64,000 nucleotides of DNA, taken from contig NZ_PVTS01000005.1 of the NCBI RefSeq assembly GCF_003003035.1, positions 244,724 to 308,723 on the forward strand, read 5' to 3'. Shown piece after piece: positions 54,879 to 63,906 of this stretch (positions within the stretch are counted from its first letter, which is position 1; each line of letters begins with the position of its first letter). The position numbers and the translations under genes are program-made. A model generated the notes under the pieces. It saw only the letters and a list, made by a program, of their open reading frames with translations, ran no database searches and was not told the DNA's origin. Source of the DNA: Marinilabilia salmonicolor (lineage in GTDB: Bacteria; Bacteroidota; Bacteroidia; Bacteroidales; Marinilabiliaceae).

Positions 54879-55374
54879 AAAATTTTTTTGTTAAAATCAA
54901 TTTGGAACCACTTCGGTCCTGCATGGTATTTTATATATTCCTGTACTTCATATTGGTTGCTGAAGCTGAAATGTGACAGGTTTAGCTACAAGAGGTTTAT
55001 GGTAATCGGGTTTAAAAATATCTTGCCGGTTTCATTCATAATATGAGAAATAACACGTTAAACTTAGCTTACAAAATGTATTTTTGTAATTGATCTGTTT
55101 TCGCGCGAATGATTTCTGTGGCGAAAGCATCTCTTTTTCAGCTTGTTGGGTTGGGGAGTTGTTCTTTATTTCCAATCTTGATAGGCTTTAATGAAAAAAA
55201 GACAAACCAAAACAGCAAATTGTTTGCGTAAAAATTAATAATTTTCACACTTAGAAATATCGATAGCCTGCCGGATTTTATTGTGCTCCGGATGAAGAAT
55301 TTATCGATGATCCTAAAAGTTAACAAAAAATAGAACGTAAAAACCAATAAACCTAAATTTTAAAAAAGAAAAGA
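54879..55374. other. Divergent intergenic region upstream of the POT transporter
   Basis: AT-rich, with no gene; a short minus-strand frame at 55138-55347 is not convincing. A perfect TATTTTTG -7 box on the plus strand lies at 55079-55086. Confidence 0.5.
55079..55086 (+). promoter_or_regulatory. Candidate -7 promoter box upstream of the POT gene
   Basis: TATTTTTG fits TAnnTTTG. The -33 position has only GTTA, 18 bases upstream. If real, the leader would be about 280 nt long. Confidence 0.35.
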
Positions 55375-56889
55375 ATGGACACACCATCACAAAAACATCC
55401 CCAGGGATTATGGGTGCTGTTTTTCACAGAGATGTGGGAACGGTTTAGTTATTACGGGATGCGTGCACTTTTGGTACTGTATCTTACATCGACTATTGTA
55501 AACGGTGGATTTGCTTATGCCGAGAATCATGCATTGGAAATTTACGGAATATTCACTGGTCTGGTCTATTTAACGCCGATTATCGGAGGTATTCTGGCAG
55601 ACAGGCTCATGGGGCAACGAAAGGCCATTATTATTGGTGGTATAATAATGGCTCTGGGGCAGGCTGCACTGGCCTATTCTGAGTATGTGGTCAGTTCCGG
55701 TATTTCCCTTGCTCCTGATGCACTGCAGGAGTTACGTGAGTATTGGTTGTTTATCGGTCTTGGTCTTTTAATTGTAGGAAACGGGTTCTTTAAACCAAAC
55801 ATTTCTACGATGGTTGGCCGTTTGTATGCCGATGGCGATCCCAGGAAAGATTCAGCTTTTACCATCTTTTATATGGGTATCAACCTGGGGGCGTTTCTGG
55901 CACCTCTTCTGGCCGGATGGCTGGGCGAAAGTGTTGGCTGGGCCTGGGGATTTGGTTCTGTATCTGTTGGTATGGTTTTGGGAACTATCTGGTTCTGGCT
56001 TCAGCAGGAGAAACTCGGAACCATCGGTTTTGGTCCCAAGCGCACCTTTCAGACCGATACCGCAAAGCTGAATGGTCGCGACTGGCTTCACATTCTTGCC
56101 TGGGCTTTGGGAATAATTGCATTCATTTATCTGTTTGTTAAAACCTGGTGGACTATTCCCGAAGAGGCTACTACCTGGATTATCCGCATTGTTGCCATTG
56201 TGTCTATTACTGCGATTGCTTACATTATTATAAAAAACACTACCGGAAAGACCGAATGGAGCCGAATCGGAGCCATTTTGGTGTTCTGTTTCTTCAACAT
56301 CTTTTTCTGGTCAGGTTTTGAGCAGGCAGGTGGTACATTCAACCTTTTTGCGCGTGACTTTACCGACCGTATGATTGGCAGTTTTGAGGTTAAAGCCAGC
56401 TGGTTTCAATCAGTAAATGCCATTATGATTGTTGGTCTGGCACCTGTCTTTTCCATGTTGTGGGTGTGGCTGGGACGTCGCAACCCCAATACTCCTGTGA
56501 AATTTGGTCTCGGGCTTGCTCTCTTGTCACTTGGTTTTGTGGTGATGTATGCTGCAGACAGCCATGCTACCGGTTCCAACCTGGTAAGCCCCATGTGGCT
56601 GGTAATGGTTTATCTGTTGCACACCATGGGTGAACTTTGTCTCAGTCCTATCGGATTAAGTATGATCAGTAAACTGTCCCCTCCGAAGATTACCTCTTTG
56701 ATGATGGGACTTTGGTTTGCTTCTACTGCCCTGGCCAACTATCTGGCGGGTGCATTAAGGGGAATCCTTGAAAATTATCTGCCCGATATGAACTTGTTCC
56801 TCTTCCTGGTGATTTCTTCCGGTTCGGCAGCATTGCTGTTGTTCCTCATTTCTCCATGGTTGAAGAAAATGATGCGGGGCATCGATTAG
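55375..56889 (+). CDS. POT/PTR-family proton-coupled di/tripeptide transporter
   Basis: A 504-residue MFS protein with about 14 helices. The POT signature is at the start: FFTEMWERFSYYGMRALLVLYL with the ExxERFxYYG motif (Glu and Arg take part in proton coupling), and IGGILADRLMGQRKAIIIGG marks the first cytoplasmic loop. The region FYMGINLGAFLAPLLAGWLGE and the later GELCLSPIGLSMISKLSPPK are also diagnostic. It imports peptides and, together with pepD, could supply amino acids. A terminator at 56914-56954 follows the stop. Confidence 0.94.
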   Translation: MDTPSQKHPQGLWVLFFTEMWERFSYYGMRALLVLYLTSTIVNGGFAYAENHALEIYGIFTGLVYLTPIIGGILADRLMGQRKAIIIGGIIMALGQAALAYSEYVVSSGISLAPDALQELREYWLFIGLGLLIVGNGFFKPNISTMVGRLYADGDPRKDSAFTIFYMGINLGAFLAPLLAGWLGESVGWAWGFGSVSVGMVLGTIWFWLQQEKLGTIGFGPKRTFQTDTAKLNGRDWLHILAWALGIIAFIYLFVKTWWTIPEEATTWIIRIVAIVSITAIAYIIIKNTTGKTEWSRIGAILVFCFFNIFFWSGFEQAGGTFNLFARDFTDRMIGSFEVKASWFQSVNAIMIVGLAPVFSMLWVWLGRRNPNTPVKFGLGLALLSLGFVVMYAADSHATGSNLVSPMWLVMVYLLHTMGELCLSPIGLSMISKLSPPKITSLMMGLWFASTALANYLAGALRGILENYLPDMNLFLFLVISSGSAALLLFLISPWLKKMMRGID

Positions 56890-56913
56890 ATAATTGTTGA
56901 TTGTTGATATAGT

Positions 56914-56954
56914 AAAGCCCGGAGATCTGTGAAAGCAGGTTTTCGGGCTTTTTT
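56914..56954 (+). terminator. Rho-independent terminator of the POT gene
   Basis: AAAGCCCG at 56914-56921 pairs with CGGGCTTT at 56944-56951 with further T residues after it. It is 25 bp beyond the stop codon. Confidence 0.75.
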
Positions 56955-56955
56955 A

Positions 56956-56986
56956 TTGAGGGTTTCACTTCAAGTGAAGCCCTCAA
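56956..56986. repeat. REP-like hairpin B
   Basis: TTGAGGGTTTCACTT and AAGTGAAGCCCTCAA form a perfect stem with one G-T pair, on the left border of the CRISPR locus. It shares the core with hairpins C, D and E inside the locus. Confidence 0.8.
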
Positions 56987-57084
56987 ATTGTTAGGTGATT
57001 GTCTTTTTTGAATAGTTGGCTCGAAAAGTTCAAGTTTTTTAATAAATTTAAAGATTCTGTATTAAGCGTGTTGGATACGAAAAA

Positions 57085-57178
57085 GGATATAAAACAGAAG
57101 GCGAGAGCACCAGAGGTGTCCCGCCTTAAATGTTTTCACAACGGAATAATCCTTATTGTGAATTGCTTCAAAATGTAG
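57085..57178 (-). ncRNA. Predicted tracrRNA
   Basis: Read on the minus strand, 57177-57156 carries an anti-repeat: it is complementary to the first 22 nt of the crRNA repeat (TTGTGAATTGCTT..CAAAATGTA) with a one-base deletion. A CAATAAGGATTATTCCGTTG hairpin follows (57158-57139), a short UGUGAAAACAUUUAA linker, then a hairpin at 57125-57100 (GGCGGGACACC, loop, GGTGCTCTCGCC) and a T-run near 57084-57080. This is the architecture of type II-C tracrRNAs. The 5' end is placed from the promoter at 57181-57213; the 3' end is uncertain by about 10 nt. Confidence 0.78.
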
Positions 57179-57180
57179 TA

Positions 57181-57213
57181 CAAGTTTAAAAAGAAATTAT
57201 TTAAAATACAAAA
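57181..57213 (-). promoter_or_regulatory. Candidate tracrRNA promoter
   Basis: On the minus strand TTTTG (57213-57209) is followed after 20 bases by TAAACTTG (57188-57181), one mismatch from TAnnTTTG. The expected start falls at about 57175, at the beginning of the anti-repeat. Confidence 0.5.
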
Positions 57214-57243
57214 CTAAAATAATAACCCTGAAAACTATTTGAG

Positions 57244-60200
57244 ATGAAACGCATTTTAGGACTTGACCTTGGAACGAATTCTATTGGATGGGCACTGGTA
57301 GAGAAAGATGAGAAGAAAAAGGAGATAATAGGGATGGGGAGTAGAATTGTTCCTTTATCTCCGGATGATAAAGATGAGTTTTCAAAAGGAAATACTATTT
57401 CCAAAAACCATCGGCGAACTGTAAAGCGAACTCAAAGAAAACTTTATGACCGGTATCAATTAAGACGGAATGCTTTAATTGAAGAATTGAAGAATAAAAA
57501 TATGATGCCTGATGAAGATTTAATCCATGTATCAAAATTCAGGCTTTGGGAATTAAGAAGTAAAGCAGTGGAAACAAAGCTGACTTTGCCTGAAATAGGC
57601 CGGATTTTATTGCATCTAAACCAAAAAAGAGGTTATAAAAGTGCCAGAAGTGAAGAGAATCTTGATAAGAAGGATACAGAGTATGTAGAGAAAGTAAAAA
57701 ACAGGCATGAGGAATTAAGAGATGCAGGCCTTACAATAGGGCAATATCTTTTAAAGGAGTTGAAAAAAAGTGAAAATTTTAGGACAAAAGATCTTGTTTA
57801 TCCCAGAGAAGCATATATTGAGGAATTTGATAGAATTATTTCGATTCAGAAGGGGTACTACCCTGAAGAGCTTTCTGAAGACTTTATTCAACGGATAAGA
57901 AATGAAATTATTTTTTATCAAAGAGCTTTAAAATCCCAAAAGGGGCTAGTATCCATCTGCGAATTTGAAGGTTTCTGGATGGAGAAGGAGGGTAAGAATC
58001 TATACGTTGGCCCCAAAGTGGCTCCCAAGAGCTCCCCGCTTTTTCAGATTGAAAAGATATGGGAAACCATTAACAATATCCGTCTCAAAGACAAATATGG
58101 TCAACCTATTGTGTTAGGGATAAGGGAGAAAGAAAAATTATTTAAGGTTTTAAATATTCCTGGTGCCGGAAGCGAGGATTTTGATAATTTTTCAAAATAC
58201 AGCTTAGATCGGAATGGCAAATTATCTTATTCGAAGTTATTGAATCTACTTGGTTTATCTAAGGATGATGTTTATGCAAATAAACAACTTGAAAACGGTA
58301 TTCAGGGAAATATTCTCCGACAAAAAATTTTGAATTGTTTTAATAATCCGGATGAGTTTTCTGAATTACTTCGTTTTGACATTTCATTTATAAAAACAGA
58401 TAAGAAAGTTCATCTTTATGACAGAAAAACCGGTGAAGTAATTCATGAGGAAAAAGAATCTATTATTGCAAATAAAGCCGAAGATATCGAGAAAGAGCCA
58501 CTTTATAGACTATGGCATGTACTTTATTCCATTAAAGACAGAGAGGAATGTGAGAACATATTAAAAAAGAAATTCAATATTCCTCCTGACTCAGCTGAAA
58601 AACTTTCTGCATTAGATTTTACTTTAATGGCATTTGGAAATAAATCGGTGCGAGCGATTAGGCGGATTTTGCCATATCTGGCTGAGGGGTATGACTACTC
58701 TGAATCATGCATGTTAGCAGGATATAATCATTCTAATTCATTGACAAAAGATCAAAATAGAGATCGCCAAATAGCTGAAAGGCTTAGTTTACTTGAAAAA
58801 AATAGTTTGCGTCAGCCGGTTGTGGAAAAGATTTTGAATCAGATGATTAATTTGGTAAATGCAGTAATTGAGGAATATGGACATCCCGATGAAATACGTA
58901 TTGAATTGGCCCGGGAATTAAAGCAAAGTAGACAAGAGCGATTTGATGCAGATAAGGCAATCAGGAAGATTGAAAGGGATAATCAGTCAATAAGAAAGGA
59001 GTTGGTCGAAAACTATGCCTTGCGTGCTTCCAGAAATAATGTCATAAAATGGCGCTTATATCATGAAATGAATAATCAAAAGTTGAATGCGATATGTGTT
59101 TATTGTGGACAACCAATAAGTTTTACCGATGCCATTAAAGGAAATGATGTTGATATTGAGCATATTATTCCGAAAGCGAAATTATTTGATGATTCTCAAA
59201 GTAATAAAACTTTATCTCATAGATCATGTAACCGGCAAAAAGACAAGCAAACTGCCTTTGATTATATGAAAACTAAAAAGGAGGATGAATTTCATGAGTA
59301 TATTGAGCGTGTTAATTATTTGTATAAGAATAGGTTGATTGGTAAGGCAAAACGCGATAAACTTTTAATGTCGGAAGATAAAATACCACAAGATTTTATT
59401 CAGCGCCAATTGAGAGAATCTCAATATATCGCACGCAAATCTCGTGAAATACTTATGGAAGTTTGTCATGATGTTTGGACGACAAGTGGTACTGTAACAG
59501 CAGAATTACGTCATATTTGGGGCTGGGATGATGTTTTGATGAATTTGCAGATGCCAAAATACAAGAAATATGATTTAACTGAAGAAATTGAATTTGAGAA
59601 TAACGGGCAAAAGCATAAAAAAGAAAGAATTACTGACTGGAATAAAAGAAATGACCATAGACATCATGCTATTGATGCTTTAACAGTGGCTTGTACTGAA
59701 CAAGGATTTATCCAAAGGCTTAATACGCTCAATTCGGGCAAGACCAGAAACGAAATGCTTCGTGCGATTAATGAGTTTCAAAAGAATGCTTCAGAGGTTG
59801 ATAACAAAAGAAGTGAATTTGAAATAGAAAAACGAAAGTTATATCAGGATTATCTGTTTGTAAATAAGCCATTTTCCACAAACGAAGTTGAGCAGGCTGC
59901 ATCGAAAATCATGATTTCTTTTAAGCCAGGTAAAAAAGTAGCAACATGGGGAAAGAGGAAGGTAAAAAGAAATGGACGAAAAGTAACTGTTCAATCTGAT
60001 ATTTTAGTACCAAGAGGAGCTTTAAGTGAAGAACAAGTTTATGGAAGGATTAAAGTACTGAAACGAGAAAATCCAGTTAAATTTTTATTTCATAATCCCC
60101 ATTTAATTGTAAAGGAGAGAATCAGGAAGAAAGTTCAAAAGCGATTAAGTGAGTATGATGACAATCCAGATAAAGCTTTGAAAAGCCTGGAAAATGAACC

Positions 60201-61041
60201 TATCTACATAAAAGATGACATTCTTTTGGAATGGGCTAGCTGTTACAGTGAAGAATACGTGTATAAGTATAAAGTTGATGTTGATTTTAAGAAAGCTGAC
60301 AAAATCATTGATGATAGAGTTAGAGAAATAGTAAAACAGCGTCTTTCAGAGTTCGATAATAACCCCAAAGAAGCGTTTAAAGATTTGGATGGAAATCCTA
60401 TTTGGTTTAATGAAGAGAAAAATATTCCTATAAAATCAGTGAGATGTTTTACAGGTTTATCAAGTATCGAACCCTTAAAAAAGAATGCAAACAATGAAGT
60501 GACCGGATTTGTAAAGCCGGGAAATAACCATCATATCGCTCTGTATTTGGATGAAAACGGTAAACTGCAGGAACATATATGTACGTTTTGGCATGCGGTT
60601 GAACGAAAGAAGTATGATATTCCGGTTATAATAAAAAATACGGATGAAATTTGGGAAAAAGTTCTGTCTGAAGGAGAAGATTATTTTCCGGATGATTTTC
60701 TTGAGAAACTACCGGATATAAAATGGCAATTTGTTACCAGCCTTCAGCAGAATGAAATGTTCCTTCTGGGGTTGCCAGAAGAGAATGTAAGACAAATTAA
60801 TGTTAATCAAAAAGACAACTATTCTTTTTTGAGTGATTATTTATATCGGGTCCAGAAGATTACTTCGGGCGATTATGTTTTCAGGCATCATTTAGAAACT
60901 CAAATAGTTGATACGACAGATTCGAAGCTTTGTAAACGTTGGTATAGAGTGCAAAGCTTGAAGGCTTTTGCAGGTTTGAATCCGGTAAAAATTCGGGTTG
61001 ATGTTTTGGGGCGGATGGTCTGGTATCAAAAATGTTTCTAA
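57244..61041 (+). CDS. cas9: CRISPR-associated endonuclease Cas9, type II-C
   Basis: A 1265-residue Cas9. RuvC-I is at the N-terminus with Asp8 (ILGLDLGTNSIGWAL), the arginine-rich bridge helix at about 55-80, RuvC-II with Glu554 (IRIELARELKQ), the HNH domain (about 615-690) with catalytic His640 in DIEHIIP and zinc-type CVYCGQ plus RSCN pairs, and RuvC-III with His808 and Asp811 (DHRHHAIDAL). Both nuclease sites therefore look intact. A large C-terminal WED/PAM-interacting region follows. Within it the pattern [VI]xxRLSExDxNPxxAxKxLxxxPI occurs twice, at about residues 955-995 and 1020-1060. The absence of csn2 and cas4 and the cas9-cas1-cas2 order give II-C. The PAM is unknown. Its stop codon abuts the ATG of the RAYT frame with no spacing. 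Confidence 0.96.
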   Translation: MKRILGLDLGTNSIGWALVEKDEKKKEIIGMGSRIVPLSPDDKDEFSKGNTISKNHRRTVKRTQRKLYDRYQLRRNALIEELKNKNMMPDEDLIHVSKFRLWELRSKAVETKLTLPEIGRILLHLNQKRGYKSARSEENLDKKDTEYVEKVKNRHEELRDAGLTIGQYLLKELKKSENFRTKDLVYPREAYIEEFDRIISIQKGYYPEELSEDFIQRIRNEIIFYQRALKSQKGLVSICEFEGFWMEKEGKNLYVGPKVAPKSSPLFQIEKIWETINNIRLKDKYGQPIVLGIREKEKLFKVLNIPGAGSEDFDNFSKYSLDRNGKLSYSKLLNLLGLSKDDVYANKQLENGIQGNILRQKILNCFNNPDEFSELLRFDISFIKTDKKVHLYDRKTGEVIHEEKESIIANKAEDIEKEPLYRLWHVLYSIKDREECENILKKKFNIPPDSAEKLSALDFTLMAFGNKSVRAIRRILPYLAEGYDYSESCMLAGYNHSNSLTKDQNRDRQIAERLSLLEKNSLRQPVVEKILNQMINLVNAVIEEYGHPDEIRIELARELKQSRQERFDADKAIRKIERDNQSIRKELVENYALRASRNNVIKWRLYHEMNNQKLNAICVYCGQPISFTDAIKGNDVDIEHIIPKAKLFDDSQSNKTLSHRSCNRQKDKQTAFDYMKTKKEDEFHEYIERVNYLYKNRLIGKAKRDKLLMSEDKIPQDFIQRQLRESQYIARKSREILMEVCHDVWTTSGTVTAELRHIWGWDDVLMNLQMPKYKKYDLTEEIEFENNGQKHKKERITDWNKRNDHRHHAIDALTVACTEQGFIQRLNTLNSGKTRNEMLRAINEFQKNASEVDNKRSEFEIEKRKLYQDYLFVNKPFSTNEVEQAASKIMISFKPGKKVATWGKRKVKRNGRKVTVQSDILVPRGALSEEQVYGRIKVLKRENPVKFLFHNPHLIVKERIRKKVQKRLSEYDDNPDKALKSLENEPIYIKDDILLEWASCYSEEYVYKYKVDVDFKKADKIIDDRVREIVKQRLSEFDNNPKEAFKDLDGNPIWFNEEKNIPIKSVRCFTGLSSIEPLKKNANNEVTGFVKPGNNHHIALYLDENGKLQEHICTFWHAVERKKYDIPVIIKNTDEIWEKVLSEGEDYFPDDFLEKLPDIKWQFVTSLQQNEMFLLGLPEENVRQINVNQKDNYSFLSDYLYRVQKITSGDYVFRHHLETQIVDTTDSKLCKRWYRVQSLKAFAGLNPVKIRVDVLGRMVWYQKCF

Positions 61042-61055
61042 ATGGCTTTACTTGA

Positions 61056-61090
61056 TAGTCAGGGCTTCACTCCAAGTGAAACCCTGACTA
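61056..61090. repeat. REP-like hairpin C, inside the RAYT frame
   Basis: TAGTCAGGGCTTCACT and AGTGAAACCCTGACTA form a stem around loop CCA; in the RAYT frame it encodes part of SQGFTPSETLTK. Confidence 0.82.
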
Positions 61091-61318
61091 AAGAAAAACC
61101 TAACCCAATTGATCTGGAAGAAGGAAAATTGTATCACATCTACAATCAGGGCAATAATCGTCAGAAAGTTTTTATGAACAGGGCAAACTATTTATTTTTT
61201 CTCAAAAAAGTTCGCAATCACATTGTGCCTCATGCTTATATTTTGGCCTGGTGTTTAATGCCAAACCACTTTCATTTCATGATTTATGTTAATAAGATTG
61301 AGATTGTCGTCGGAAAAA

Positions 61319-61355
61319 TTAGTGAGGGCTTCACTTCGAGTGAACCCCTCACTAA
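61319..61355. repeat. REP-like hairpin D, inside the RAYT frame
   Basis: TTAGTGAGGGCTTCACT, loop TCG, AGTGAACCCCTCACTAA; in frame it encodes SEGFTSSEPLTK. It is a nearly perfect stem of 17 bp. Confidence 0.82.
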
Positions 61356-61756
61356 ATTACCTCAAAAACGTACTATGAATGAGTCCATAGGAGTAATGAT
61401 AAAATACTATACCAGAGCAATAAATATGCAAGAGCAAACTTCCGGAAGTCTGTTTAGAAAGAAGTCAAAAGCTGAATGCTTAAATCCCTCGGATGGTATT
61501 ACTCCTGCATTTTTCAATTCAAACTCAGGGACACTGATGAATGTTTGCAACTTGACGAAAAGAATATCCTCAAATCTGTTTTGATTATATTCATTATAAC
61601 CCTTTGACTTCTAATTTCGTATCAAATATTACAGAATGGGAATTTTCTTCTGCCCCCGATTATTACTCAAATAGAATGGGAAGGTTGATAAATAAGAAAA
61701 GAGCCAGGGAGTTCGGGATTTGTTGGTAGAGGTTAACATCCTTTTCTTACCATCAA

Positions 61757-61791
61757 TAGTGAGGGCTTCACTCAAAGTGAAACCCTCACTA
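61757..61791. repeat. REP-like hairpin E, upstream of cas1
   Basis: TAGTGAGGGCTTCACT, loop CAA, AGTGAAACCCTCACTA. It lies between the RAYT stop and the cas1 start, and could attenuate transcription of cas1-cas2 or protect the upstream mRNA. Confidence 0.82.
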
Positions 61792-61824
61792 GTTGGACTG
61801 GGATGTCAATCAATACTTCTATCT

Positions 61825-63079
<1,255 letters not shown>

Positions 63080-63082
63080 AAT

Positions 63083-63110
63083 AAAAAAGTCCGGCGAACC
63101 GGACTTTTTT
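63083..63110. terminator. Bidirectional terminator between cas2 and the array
   Basis: AAAAAAGTCCGG, loop CGAA, CCGGACTTTTTT is a perfect 12-bp stem with A/T flanks on both sides. It would end the cas operon from the left and array transcripts coming from the right. Confidence 0.88.
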
Positions 63111-63187
63111 ATTGAAACTGACAGCTCATTTTTTGATTCTAAATTCGTGAGTAATTTGCTGATGCATAGTCGTTTGTTTCGAGGTCT
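63111..63187. promoter_or_regulatory. Putative cas2-side array flank (candidate leader)
   Basis: A 77-bp AT-rich stretch between terminator and first intact repeat. It holds no recognisable promoter toward the array; the intact repeat next to it suggests this is the acquisition end. Confidence 0.4.
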
Positions 63188-63906
63188 GCTGTCAGCGCTA
63201 CTGCAAAGATACATTTTGAAAGCAATTCACAACAATAACACACTTTCAACTATATTGGTTTGTGCTGTCAGCGCTACTGCAAAGATACATTTTGAAAGCA
63301 ATTCACAACATGAACACAAGGGTAACAACAATAACAAAAGCTGTCAGCGCTACTGCAAAGATACATTTTGAAAGCAATTCACAACTCTTACGGGGAAGAT
63401 ATGTTTAAATTTTCTGCTGTCAGCGCTACTGCAAAGATACATTTTGAAAGCAATTCACAACAGAATTGGTAATTTGGTTAAATCCAAATACGCTGTCAGC
63501 GCTACTGCAAAGATACATTTTGAAAGCAATTCACAACTATTGTTGTTCTGTGCCCTCAGCCATGAGTGCTGTCAGCGCTACTGCAAAGATACATTTTGAA
63601 AGCAATTCACAACAAAAAGAGATTAATAACAAAGAGGAACTGCGCTGTCAGCGCTACTGCAAAGATACATTTTGAAAGCAATTCACAACGTTCTTTGACT
63701 GGTCAAATATCTAACCTGGGCTGTCAGCGCTACTGCAAAGATACATTTTGAAAGCAATTCACAACAAGAATTACTTTATTAGTCAACTCCACTCCGCTGT
63801 CAGCGCTACTGCAAAGATACATTTTGAAAGCAATTCACAACGTCACGGGCAATGTATATGTCCGTGATTTTGCTGTCAGCGCTACTGCAAAGATACATTT
63901 TGAAAG
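63188..63906 (-). CRISPR. Type II-C CRISPR array, 9 full repeats, 1 truncated repeat, 9 spacers
   Basis: The 46-nt repeat begins GCTGTCAGCGCTACTG and ends AAAGCAATTCACAAC on the plus strand; the crRNA sense is minus, giving GTTGTGAATTGCTTTC at the 5' side, since the tracrRNA anti-repeat pairs with that strand. Repeat starts are 63188, 63264, 63340, 63416, 63492, 63568, 63644, 63720, 63796 and 63872. All nine spacers are exactly 30 nt. The first nine repeats appear identical; the last (63872-63906) is missing its final 11 nt. In crRNA sense each repeat contains TATCTTTG and, 18 nt upstream, TTG, a near-consensus promoter. Confidence 0.98.

Larger units (their letters stand above)
61042..61729 (+). 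pseudogene. RAYT (REP-associated tyrosine transposase), frameshifted
   Basis: The first frame (61042-61584, 180 codons) has the Y1/HUH transposase pattern: LYHIYNQGNNRQKVFMNRANYLFFLKKV, the HUH block CLMPNHFHFMI, and the MIKYYTRAIN segment with the candidate catalytic Tyr. The family C-terminus (YIHYNP...EWEFSSAPDYYSNR...REFG) continues in the next frame from about 61556 to the stop at 61727, so one or more indels lie in 61510-61565. RAYTs mobilise REP hairpins as single-stranded DNA. Two REP hairpins lie inside the frame (61056-61090 and 61319-61355) and encode near-identical peptides SQGFTPSETLTK and SEGFTSSEPLTK. The gene sits between cas9 and cas1, in an AT-rich setting. Confidence 0.8.
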
